Shown in pieces: positions 8,611 to 16,249 of a stretch of 64,000 nucleotides of DNA. This DNA is from an uncultured Burkholderiales bacterium. GTDB lineage: Bacteria; Pseudomonadota; Gammaproteobacteria; Burkholderiales; Burkholderiaceae. The first letter of the stretch is position 1, and every line of letters begins with the position of its first letter. Position numbers and translations under genes: made by a program. Where the stretch lies: the NCBI GenBank assembly GCA_946480465.1, contig CAMLJY010000029.1, forward strand, positions 1 to 64,000, given 5' to 3'. The notes under the pieces were generated by a model. It was not told where the DNA came from. It did no database searches and was given only the letters and a program-made list of their open reading frames with translations.

Positions 8611-9609
8611 TCAGGCCTTGCAGGGATCGGCCGCGTGCTCCTGCGCTGCATGCCGGAAGAAGTCGGCCATGAAGCCGTCCAGCGCCGCCTCGGGCAGGCG
8701 GTCGATGCCGGCGGCGGCGCGGCGGCCGTTGCCGCCGGGGTAGCGGCGGCACAGCTCGTCCGCGCCCGCGGCGCAGCCTTCGGCCGTGCGCACGCTGACG
8801 AGGTAGCCACCGTCGGAGCGCTGCGTCAGCACCGCGACCGAGCGGCCGTGGCCCGAGGCGACGCGCTCGTTGGCCAGCGATCCCGACAGGCGCCGCATCC
8901 ACGGCTCGCTGCCGAGCACGAAGACCTCGCCGCGCGCATCCTCGGCCGTGGGCTGGATCGACGCCAGGCGGTGCTGGTCCTCGGCATGCCCCTCGTGCAG
9001 CAGCGCATACGCGTCGCTGCGGGCGATGAAGTCCAGCGGGCATTCGAAGCCGTGCAGCGCGTGGTACAGCGCCAGCGGATGGAGGTGCAGGTCTTCGATG
9101 GATTCGCCGTAGGCGTTGTAGTTGAGCAGCATGCCCAGGTGCGCGAGCTGGGTGATCTGCCGGTCGCCGTGCCCTCGCTCCTGCGCCAGGCGCCGGCCCA
9201 CCGCCAGCAGGTTGTCGCCGAAGGCGCCGACGATGGCCCAGTCGCGGTAGCGGCCCGCCACGTGGCCATCCACCAGCAGGGCAGTGCACACGTCGGCCGA
9301 GCGGTCGATGCGGGCCTGCAGCCGCGGATGCTCGAACAGGCTGCTGGCGGCATGGTGGTCGAAGTAGGCCACGCACCCGCCGTTGTCGAGCAGTTCGCGC
9401 ACTTCGTCCACGTTGCGGTCGAAGCACACGTCGAGCACGGTCACGTCCAGTGCCAGCCCGCGCGGCAGCCGGCGCAGCAGTTCGATGTCGCGCTTGACGC
9501 CGGTCACCAGGCTGCTCTCGCGCGGCTGGTGCATGCGCAGCTGGTGGAGTGCGCAGAGGCCGTCGGCGTCGCCGTTGAACAGGTCATAGCAGGGCAAGGT
9601 AGCGGCCAT
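8611..9609 (-). CDS. DHH family phosphoesterase
   Basis: 332 residues with the full set of DHH metal motifs: NGDADGLCALH (residues ~12-22), VLDVCFDRN (~58-66), YFDHHAAS (~83-90) and GAFGDNLL (~127-134). Such proteins are Mn-dependent phosphoesterases acting on nanoRNA, PAP or cyclic dinucleotides. The C-terminal DHHA1-like signature is altered: GGNGRRAAAG, where an Arg stands in place of the usual His of GGGGHxxAAG. The ATG at 9609 overlaps the stop of the cysC gene (TGATG), so translation is probably coupled. That coupling to APS kinase suggests PAP or PAPS handling, but the substrate is not shown by the sequence. Confidence 0.8.
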   Translation of the reverse strand: MAATLPCYDLFNGDADGLCALHQLRMHQPRESSLVTGVKRDIELLRRLPRGLALDVTVLDVCFDRNVDEVRELLDNGGCVAYFDHHAASSLFEHPRLQARIDRSADVCTALLVDGHVAGRYRDWAIVGAFGDNLLAVGRRLAQERGHGDRQITQLAHLGMLLNYNAYGESIEDLHLHPLALYHALHGFECPLDFIARSDAYALLHEGHAEDQHRLASIQPTAEDARGEVFVLGSEPWMRRLSGSLANERVASGHGRSVAVLTQRSDGGYLVSVRTAEGCAAGADELCRRYPGGNGRRAAAGIDRLPEAALDGFMADFFRHAAQEHAADPCKA

Positions 9610-10256
9610 CACTGCACCAGCCCTTTCTGGGCGAGCAGCGCCATCAGCTGGTCGACGGAGTTCTGCAGGCCGCCGTTGCCGGTGTCGATCCTCAGGTCCG
9701 GCGCATCGGGCTCTTCATAGGGCGCGGAAATGCCGGTGAAGCGCGGAATCAGCCCGGCGCGGGCCTTGTTGTACAGGCCCTTGGGATCGCGGCCCTCGCA
9801 GACTTCGAGGCTGGCGCTCACGTGCACCTCCAGGAACCGGTAGGCGCCGATGATGGAGCGCGCCATGGCGCGGTCGTCGCGGTGCGGGGAGATCAGCGCG
9901 GTGAACACGATCAGCCCCGCATCGTTCATCAGCGAGGCGACCTCCGCGGTGCGGCGAGTGTTCTCCTGCCGGTCCGATGCGGTGAATCCCAGGTCGCGGT
10001 TGAGGCGGTGGCGCAGGTTGTCGCCGTCGAGCACGAAGCTGAGGCGATTGCGTGCTAGCAATTGCCGTTCCATCTCGTAGGCCAGGGTGGATTTGCCGGC
10101 GCCGCTGAGGCCGGTGAGCCAGATGGTGACGGGCTGCTGCTGCAGCACCCGCTGCCGGTGCTCGGAGATGACGTGCCCGGCGTGCTTGAAGATCTGACGC
10201 TGCTCGACGTCCGCGTACGCCGCGACCGAGCCGACCGGCTCGCAAGATTGCTGCAT
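9609..10256 (-). CDS. cysC: Adenylylsulfate (APS) kinase
   Basis: 215 residues, close to the stand-alone CysC length. The P-loop GLSGAGKST (~residues 48-56) binds ATP. VLDGDNLRHRLNRDLGF and SDRQENTRRTAEVA form the APS-binding region, and RDPKGLYNKARAGLIPRFTGISAPYE is the C-terminal signature, cited here by its ends. The enzyme phosphorylates APS to PAPS in the cytosol. No ATP sulfurylase (cysDN or sat) is in the window, so APS comes from elsewhere. Its stop overlaps the start of the DHH phosphoesterase. A sulfotransferase that would use PAPS lies at 5055-6068. Confidence 0.93.
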   Translation of the reverse strand: MQQSCEPVGSVAAYADVEQRQIFKHAGHVISEHRQRVLQQQPVTIWLTGLSGAGKSTLAYEMERQLLARNRLSFVLDGDNLRHRLNRDLGFTASDRQENTRRTAEVASLMNDAGLIVFTALISPHRDDRAMARSIIGAYRFLEVHVSASLEVCEGRDPKGLYNKARAGLIPRFTGISAPYEEPDAPDLRIDTGNGGLQNSVDQLMALLAQKGLVQ

Positions 10257-10521
10257 GAAAAACTCCCTGACAAATTGTTTTGATGTGGGTGCGGGTTATA
10301 GCGGAACGTTCCCGCATCCTCAATAGGGTGGAAGCCCGCGAGACGAGAGGCCGGCGGCTGCGCTGCTAACACGATGGAAGCGCGGCTTCCGCCCCCCTTC
10401 GCCCCGGCCGGCGGCGCGAAGCTGCAATGAAGCGCTACGCATCGGGCCTGCGCGCTTCGCCTCGCTGCGTTGCTTACGTTTGCGCAATAGTGCACTCCGT
10501 GATGCGGTGCAGCATCCCGGG

Positions 10522-11238
10522 ATGCCGGATTTCGAGCACACCACGCTCTGGCGGATCAGCAGCTTCGACGAGATGCGGGAGCGCGACGGTGATTCACCGA
10601 CGCTGCTGTCGACCACGCTGCTGTCCGACCTGAACCAACTTCACCGCGACCCCGCCAACGACGACGTGCTGGAGGTGATCGCCGCCTGCCTGCGCCACCG
10701 CGAGGCGGCGCTGCTGTACCTGGGGGTTGGGGCCTACGTGTGGCCCGTCACGCTGTTCCCGGCGCAGTGGCTCTATCACTCGCCCAAGGAGCCCACGGCC
10801 TTTGGCGGCTATGACGCATTGGCGCAACTGCGCCTGCTGAGCGCCGAGCGCCCCGGCGTGCGGCCCCCCGGGCACTGGATGTTCGAGCGCGTGGCCGCGA
10901 TCGAAAGTTACCGCCCGCTGCGTTCGCTGCTGTGGCACCTGGCGCTGCACGGCCCGCGCCGCACGCTGCTGACCGAGATCGGCGGCCGCGCCGCCTACCG
11001 CATGACCAGCGGCGGCGCCGACCGGCCGCTGGCCGGCGGGCCGGTGGCCTCGGCGATGCTGCGCCTGCGCGTCGAGGCCGCCTCGCTGCGCGACATCGCG
11101 CAATGGCCCGGCCTGTCGGTGGAACGCGCCAGCCGGCTGTTGAACGGCCTGTACCTGACCGGCGGGCTGATGGTCACGCGCAGCCACCCGGCGGCGCGCG
11201 ACGAGCCGGTGACCGCGCTGGCCGGCCGCCGGCACTGA
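10522..11238 (+). CDS. Conserved-looking protein of unknown function
   Basis: 238 residues from the ATG at 10522; an in-frame TTG at 10480 and GTG at 10507 are alternatives, and no strong ribosome-binding site decides between them. The N-terminal half (LWRISSFDEMRERD, LLYLGVGAYVWPVTLFPAQWLYHSP) has no signature I know. The last ~60 residues (MLRLRVEAASLRDIAQWPGLSVERASRLLNGLYLTGGLMVTR) read like a winged-helix segment in which sequential helices precede a short wing, so nucleic-acid or protein binding is possible. It stands alone between the divergent cysC operon and a convergent cyclase-like gene. Confidence 0.65.
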   Translation: MPDFEHTTLWRISSFDEMRERDGDSPTLLSTTLLSDLNQLHRDPANDDVLEVIAACLRHREAALLYLGVGAYVWPVTLFPAQWLYHSPKEPTAFGGYDALAQLRLLSAERPGVRPPGHWMFERVAAIESYRPLRSLLWHLALHGPRRTLLTEIGGRAAYRMTSGGADRPLAGGPVASAMLRLRVEAASLRDIAQWPGLSVERASRLLNGLYLTGGLMVTRSHPAARDEPVTALAGRRH

Positions 11239-11260
11239 AGCGCCCGGCGCCGGCGTCCGT

Positions 11261-13150
11261 TCAGGCGGGCAGGCCGGCGCGGCGCAGCGCTTCGGCGAAG
11301 CGGCCGCGGTTGCGGTCGTCCGCGTTGGCTCCGGCCAGGTAGCTGCGCTGCGTGAGCCCGGGCTGCACGCGCAGCAGTTCCTGCAGGCTGGCGCGGGCGT
11401 CGTCCAGCAGGCCGAGTTCCGCCTGCGCGATCGTCAGCACGCGCCAGCAGTGCGCATGCTCCCGGTTCAGGCGCAAGCACCGGCGCGCCAGCGCGATGGC
11501 ATGCGCCTGGCGGCTGGCGGCCAGGTGCAGGTAGGCGCCGATGCTGTCGTAGATGTAGCAGGCCGGGTCCAGCGGCGAGGTGGCGGTGGCGGCCCCGAAG
11601 GAGGCGATGCCTTCGTCGAACCGGCCCTGCAGGCCTTGCGTCATGCCCTGGAAGAGGTGGCCCAGGCTTTCGTTGCGGTTGAGGGCCACGGCCTGCTGCA
11701 CCGCCGCGGCAGCCGCATCATGGTCGCGCGTGAGCACGCAGTGCACGAAGCCCTGCATGGCCAGCGCGAAGCTGTTCTGCGGCTCGGCCGCCAGTGCCCG
11801 GGCGGTGCAATCCAGCGCGGCGCGCGCGTCCGCGGCGCGGTCGACGCTGAGGCCTTGCACCGCGCGCAGCGCATACCACTTGGCCTGCCAGATCAGCGGC
11901 TCCACGCAGTGCGGATGCTCGCGCACCAGGTGGTCCAGCACCTCGAAGCTGGCAGCGAAATCCGGCCGCGCCGAGCGGTGCAGCAGCTGGATGCCGCCGA
12001 GCAGCAGCGCAAAGCTCTGCAGCGTCGGCAGCGGCCGCGACAGCACGGCCTGCCCGGCTTCGTCGAACAGGGCATCGTGCACCTGCTGCGCCAGCTCGGC
12101 CATCGGCTCGCTGTCGAGCTGCAGCAGGTCGGCCACGGTCGCGGACAGGCGGCCGCTGCGGACCACGCTGTCCTCGGCCAGGTCGCGCAGCTCGTAGCGG
12201 ATGGCCAGCCGGCCGCCCGATTCGGCGAACGCGCCGGTCAGCACATGGCTCGCGCCGAGGTGGTGCTGCAGCTCGGCGACGGTGCTGGTCCGGCCGCGCA
12301 GGGCCTGGGTGCTGAGCCGGTTGATCACGCGCAGGTGGCGGGCCCGGCTCAGGCGGCCGATCACGCCATTGGCGATCAGGTCGCCGATGGCCAGCTGTTC
12401 GCGCCACGGCGCGCCGGACTCGAAGGGCACGACGGCGATTGCCGCGCGCAGGTCGGCCCCGCGTGCGGGCAGGGCGGGCCGTTGCCGGTCGCTGCCGGCG
12501 GCGGCCAGGCGGTAGATGCGCGTCAGGCCCTCGGCCGCCGCGGCCCGCCTCACGCGGTCGGCTGCCGCGGCCGCGTCCGCTGACGGCGCGGTGGGGGGCG
12601 GCTCGGCTGCCGCGTCGGCCTGTTCACCCAGGTCTTCCAGCGTGGCGTCCAGCCCGTCGGCCAGGCTCTCGCGCGCGGCGGCCGACAGCACGGTGTCGCC
12701 GGCCTTCGCCCGCGCGCTCAACCAGGCCAGGCGCCGGATCGCGGTCTCCGGCAGCGCGGCGGCCTCGGTCTCGGCCGGCGCGGTGTGGATCGCGGCGCGC
12801 AGCTGCATCTGCCGGTGCGCGGGCTGGTTGGCGTTCGCCAGGCCGATCAAGCGGTGCAGCTCGGTCGCCGCGTGCAGCGCGCGGCGGGCGTGGGGAAAGG
12901 ACAGCACCAGGCCACAGTCCAGGCCGGTCACCAGCCGCCCCTGGTGCTGCGGCACCACGGCCTGGCGGGCGCGGTGCACGAAGCGCTGCCAGCGCCGCAT
13001 CGTGCCGGCCTCGTCCGGCGGCGACATCAGTCGGGCCCCATCGGCCAGCTCCACCACCAGAAAAACGCTCGAATGCCCCCGGGCCGACGCCCCGGCGGGG
13101 TGCGGCGGCGACAGGCCGCTGTGCTCGATTTCTGACAAACCCACGTCCAA
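11261..13150 (-). CDS. Degenerate adenylate-cyclase-like / TolB-like / TPR protein
   Basis: 629 residues in three parts. Residues ~28-185 resemble a class III nucleotide cyclase domain (RLVTGLDCGLVLSFPHARRALHAA, LRAAIHTAPAE), but the usual GDG metal loop reads LDCG and the first metal Asp region reads VELADG, so catalysis is doubtful. Residues ~235-360 match the TolB-like module common behind such domains (AIAVVPFESGAPWREQLAIGDLIANGVI, LGASHVLTGAF). Residues ~375-620 are TPR-like helices. There is no transmembrane segment. The start is uncertain: a TTG at 13150 and a GTG at 13144 are possible. It is divergent from the TonB-receptor operon, with 462 bases between. Confidence 0.75.
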   Translation of the reverse strand: MDVGLSEIEHSGLSPPHPAGASARGHSSVFLVVELADGARLMSPPDEAGTMRRWQRFVHRARQAVVPQHQGRLVTGLDCGLVLSFPHARRALHAATELHRLIGLANANQPAHRQMQLRAAIHTAPAETEAAALPETAIRRLAWLSARAKAGDTVLSAAARESLADGLDATLEDLGEQADAAAEPPPTAPSADAAAAADRVRRAAAAEGLTRIYRLAAAGSDRQRPALPARGADLRAAIAVVPFESGAPWREQLAIGDLIANGVIGRLSRARHLRVINRLSTQALRGRTSTVAELQHHLGASHVLTGAFAESGGRLAIRYELRDLAEDSVVRSGRLSATVADLLQLDSEPMAELAQQVHDALFDEAGQAVLSRPLPTLQSFALLLGGIQLLHRSARPDFAASFEVLDHLVREHPHCVEPLIWQAKWYALRAVQGLSVDRAADARAALDCTARALAAEPQNSFALAMQGFVHCVLTRDHDAAAAAVQQAVALNRNESLGHLFQGMTQGLQGRFDEGIASFGAATATSPLDPACYIYDSIGAYLHLAASRQAHAIALARRCLRLNREHAHCWRVLTIAQAELGLLDDARASLQELLRVQPGLTQRSYLAGANADDRNRGRFAEALRRAGLPA

Positions 13151-13612
13151 CCCGCCGGGGCCACCCCCGCGTGCGGCGGATTCTGACGAGGCTTTGCGCG
13201 ACAGCGCAAGCGTGCATGCGGGGGCGGATCGGGCCGGTTGCCTGCGCGGCGCTCGGTCAGCGCGGCGATGTCGCTATTTCGCAAAATACGCGGTAGCGCG
13301 TGGATGCCGCAGGCGCGCGGCCGGCCCCGGGGAACGGCCGTCAGCGGGGGGCCGTGGCTCGGCATTCGCCGGGACGTGAGGGGCCGATGCCGGCGCCGGT
13401 GATGCACCGATCGACCGACCGGCGCTGCCGGACCGGTCCAGCCCGTCGGCCGCGAGGAACCGGCGTTCGCGTTTGTCAAGTCCGCCGCCGTCCGCCCGCC
13501 GCCGGCGGACGCGCCCCGCGTGCATGCTGTCACGGCCTTTTCGCCGGACCCGCCGGCCGGGTCAAGCCTTCCCGACGCGTGCCGATATCGCCTGGACGAA
13601 CCAGGGCTGGGA
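13151..13612. other. 462-bp divergent intergenic region
   Basis: Lies between the starts of the cyclase-like gene and the TonB-dependent receptor gene and must hold both promoters. It is GC-rich, with one relatively AT-rich patch at about 13270-13292 (around a TCGCTATTTCGCAAAATACG stretch). I see no convincing Fur box, RNA gene or small coding sequence. Confidence 0.4.
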
Positions 13613-15691
13613 ATGGCCGATCCTCTACGACATCCGACGGCGGCCTGCGGGGCCCCGGACGTGCCGCGCCGGCTGCGGGCCGCCTGCGCGGCCGCGCTGC
13701 TGCTGGGCGCCGCCTGGGCGCTGCCGCGCCCCGCCGCCGCGCAAAGCGCCATCGAGCTGGCCGAGCTGCCGCTGGCCCGCCTGCTGGACATGGAGGTCAC
13801 CGGTGCCTCGCGCGTCGCCGGGCGCCGCAGCGAATCGGCGGCCTCGGTCAGCGTCGTCACGCGCGACGAGATCGAGGCGCTGGGCTGGCGCACGCTGGGC
13901 GAGGCGCTGCGCTCGCTGCGCGGGACCATGCTGGCCAGCGACCGGACCTACGACTACGTCGGCGTGCGCGGCTTCCACGCCAGCGGCGACTACAACACCC
14001 GCGTGCTGCTGCTGGTCGACGGCGAGCGTGTCAACGACCGGCTGTACGACCAGGCCTACCTGGGCGGCGAGTTCCCGCTGGACATCGGCGAGGTCGAGCG
14101 CATCGAGTTCATCCCCGGCCAGGGGTCGGCGGTGTACGGCGCCAATGCCCTGTTCGGCGTCGTCAACGTGATCACCCGCGCCCCCGGCGCGCGCGGCGGC
14201 AGTGCCGGTGCCGGCCTGGGCCGCCATGGCGAGCGCTGGTGGCGCCTGCAGTGGCAGCAGCGCGCCGGGGCCGGCGGCTGGCGCCTGGCCGCCTCCCGCC
14301 TGCGCCGCGACGGCGAGGCCGTGGTCGACCCGGCCGCGGCCGGCGACCCCAGCCGCCGCGCGCCGCAGCCCAGCGGGGCCGATGCCGGCACATCCCCCGC
14401 CGCCATGCCGGTGCGCGGCCTGGAGGCCGAGACGCGCGCCCAGCTGCGCGCGCGCTGGGACCACGGCGGCACCAGCCTCAGTGCGCTGCATGCGGACCGT
14501 CGCCAGGGTGTGCCCTGGGGACTGGGCCTGGTCTTCGGCGACGCGCGCAACCGCTACCGCGACACCTTCACGCTGCTGAGCCTGCGCCACGAGGGCCAGG
14601 CGACCGCCACCGAGCACCTGACCTGGCGCGTGCATACCGGCCAGTACCGCTTCGTCGGCGACTACGTCGTCGACTACCCGCCGGTGACGCTGAACCGCGA
14701 CATCGGCCGCGCCCGCTGGTGGGGCAGTGACTTGCGCCTGACCAGCACCCGGTTCGACGGCCACCGGCTCGTGGCCGGGCTGGAGTGGGAGCGCTCGACC
14801 GACCTGACGCAGCGCAACTTCGACGTCGAGCCCGGCACCGATCGCTACCTGGACGACGGGCGCTGGTCGCACCGCGGCGCGGTGTTCGCCGAGGACCAGA
14901 TCCGCCTCGGCACCGGCTGGACGCTGCACCTGGGCGGCCGGCTCGACCGCATGCACGGCGAGGACGGCGCCAGCAGCAGCCCGCGCGTGGCGTTGGCCTG
15001 GCGGCCGGCCGACGACTGGCACCTGAAGGCCATCCATGGCCGTGCCTTCCGCCGCGCCAATGCCTACGAGGCCTACTACGAGGTGGATGCGCCCGGCGGC
15101 TACCGCCGCAACCCGGCGCTGGGCGCGGAGCGCGTGCGCGGCGACGAACTGGGCGTGGAATGGCTGCCGCAGGCCGCCTGGCGGCTGTCCGCCTCGCTGT
15201 ACCGCAACCGCGCCAGCGGGCTGCTGATCCTCGGCTACGACGACGCGGCCGATCGCTACGAGATCGCCAACACCGGCGCCTTCGCCGCGCGCGGGGCCGA
15301 GCTGGAGATCGAGCATGCCGGCCGCGTGCTGCAGTGGCGCCTGAACGCGGCCGTCAACCAGGACCGTTCCGGCGCCGCGGCCGGCTTCCCGGCGCTCTAC
15401 CCCCGGCGGCAGCTGAAAGGCACGCTGGTGCTGCCGCTCGGTGGCGACTGGCGCCTGGGCGCCGAGCTGCAGGCGATGAGCCGGCGCGGCGACGCGCCTG
15501 GCCATGCGCTGGCCCACCTGGCCCTGGGCGGGCCGCTGCCCTTCGTCACCCGGCTGCCGACGCTGCAGCTGGTGCTGCGCAACGCCTTCGACCGCCGGGC
15601 GGCCGACCCCGGGCCCGACCTGCAGCGCCTGCCCGTGCTGCCGCAGCCCGGGCGGCATTGGCGGCTGCAGCTGGAATGGCCGCTCGAATAA
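13613..15691 (+). CDS. TonB-dependent outer-membrane receptor
   Basis: 692 residues from the ATG at 13613, chosen because AGGG lies about 8 bases upstream and a signal peptide then ends at PAAAQS (~residue 44). The plug domain follows with LARLLDMEVTGASR, VSVVTRDEIEALGWRTLGEAL, VGVRGF and QGSAVYGANALFGVVNVITR. The rest is an antiparallel beta barrel. No TonB-box or iron clue tells the ligand. The stop is 3 bases before a YfiR gene, which overlaps a GGDEF-EAL gene, so the receptor heads a three-gene operon. In that context it may act as a surface sensor or as uptake whose state is relayed to c-di-GMP. Confidence 0.9.
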   Translation: MADPLRHPTAACGAPDVPRRLRAACAAALLLGAAWALPRPAAAQSAIELAELPLARLLDMEVTGASRVAGRRSESAASVSVVTRDEIEALGWRTLGEALRSLRGTMLASDRTYDYVGVRGFHASGDYNTRVLLLVDGERVNDRLYDQAYLGGEFPLDIGEVERIEFIPGQGSAVYGANALFGVVNVITRAPGARGGSAGAGLGRHGERWWRLQWQQRAGAGGWRLAASRLRRDGEAVVDPAAAGDPSRRAPQPSGADAGTSPAAMPVRGLEAETRAQLRARWDHGGTSLSALHADRRQGVPWGLGLVFGDARNRYRDTFTLLSLRHEGQATATEHLTWRVHTGQYRFVGDYVVDYPPVTLNRDIGRARWWGSDLRLTSTRFDGHRLVAGLEWERSTDLTQRNFDVEPGTDRYLDDGRWSHRGAVFAEDQIRLGTGWTLHLGGRLDRMHGEDGASSSPRVALAWRPADDWHLKAIHGRAFRRANAYEAYYEVDAPGGYRRNPALGAERVRGDELGVEWLPQAAWRLSASLYRNRASGLLILGYDDAADRYEIANTGAFAARGAELEIEHAGRVLQWRLNAAVNQDRSGAAAGFPALYPRRQLKGTLVLPLGGDWRLGAELQAMSRRGDAPGHALAHLALGGPLPFVTRLPTLQLVLRNAFDRRAADPGPDLQRLPVLPQPGRHWRLQLEWPLE

Positions 15692-15694
15692 CCC

Positions 15695-16249
15695 GTGATC
15701 GCGATGGCCAGGGCGCTCCATGACACGCTGCACCACGGTTGCCGCCTGGCGTGGCGGCTGCTGCCTGGCCTGTTGCTGGCGCTGCCCGGGCCGGGCTGGG
15801 CGCTGGAGGAGCCGCCGTTGAAGGCGGCCATCGTCTACAACCTGCTGCAGTACGTGCAGTGGCCGGATGAAGCCGCGCTGGGCGCGGGCAGCCCGCTGGC
15901 GCTGTGCGCCGAGCGCCAGGGCGCGCTGTGGCCGCACCTGGTGGCGCTGAACGGGCGCGCGGTGCGCCAGCTGCGGCTGGAGCTGCGCGACGCGGCCGAC
16001 GGCGCCGCCGCCCGCGGCTGCCGCGCCTGGCTGCTGGAAGACGGTGGCCGCGTGCCCCCGCCGCGCGGCGAGCCGGGGCTGCTGACCATCGGCGACGGTG
16101 CCCGCGCCGACGCGGCCGGCGTCGTCATCGGCCTGCGCCGCGGGCCGGCCGCCCGCCTGTTCTTCGACGTCGACCTGGTCGCCGCCCGCCAGCAGGGCCT
16201 GCAGGTCAGTTCCAAGATGCTGCGCCTGGCGCGGCAGGTGCGTGAATGA
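15695..16249 (+). CDS. YfiR family periplasmic protein
   Basis: 184 residues from a GTG at 15695, 3 bases after the receptor stop. The N-terminus has a signal peptide (LLPGLLLALPGPGWA). The body shows the YfiR/DUF4154 pattern: LKAAIVYNLLQYVQWPDE near the start, CRAWLL in the middle, GLLTIGD, and the C-terminal FFDVDLVAARQQGLQVSSKMLRLARQV. In Pseudomonas, YfiR is a periplasmic repressor of the diguanylate cyclase YfiN (established for that family). Here it overlaps the GGDEF-EAL gene by four bases (ATGA), which supports the same type of control. Confidence 0.88.
   Translation: MIAMARALHDTLHHGCRLAWRLLPGLLLALPGPGWALEEPPLKAAIVYNLLQYVQWPDEAALGAGSPLALCAERQGALWPHLVALNGRAVRQLRLELRDAADGAAARGCRAWLLEDGGRVPPPRGEPGLLTIGDGARADAAGVVIGLRRGPAARLFFDVDLVAARQQGLQVSSKMLRLARQVRE

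Noticed and set aside
6065..9427. A 1120-residue open frame on the minus strand across the chemoreceptor gene, and similar long open frames opposite gdhB, the RTX gene and the urt genes
   Set aside because: Their translations are Arg/Ala/His/Gly-rich without family motifs, and they lie antisense or out of phase to clear genes. High GC makes stop codons rare, so such frames are expected.
13151..13612. A Fur box or riboswitch before the TonB receptor gene
   Set aside because: I found no A/T-rich 19-bp dyad and no recognisable conserved RNA fold.
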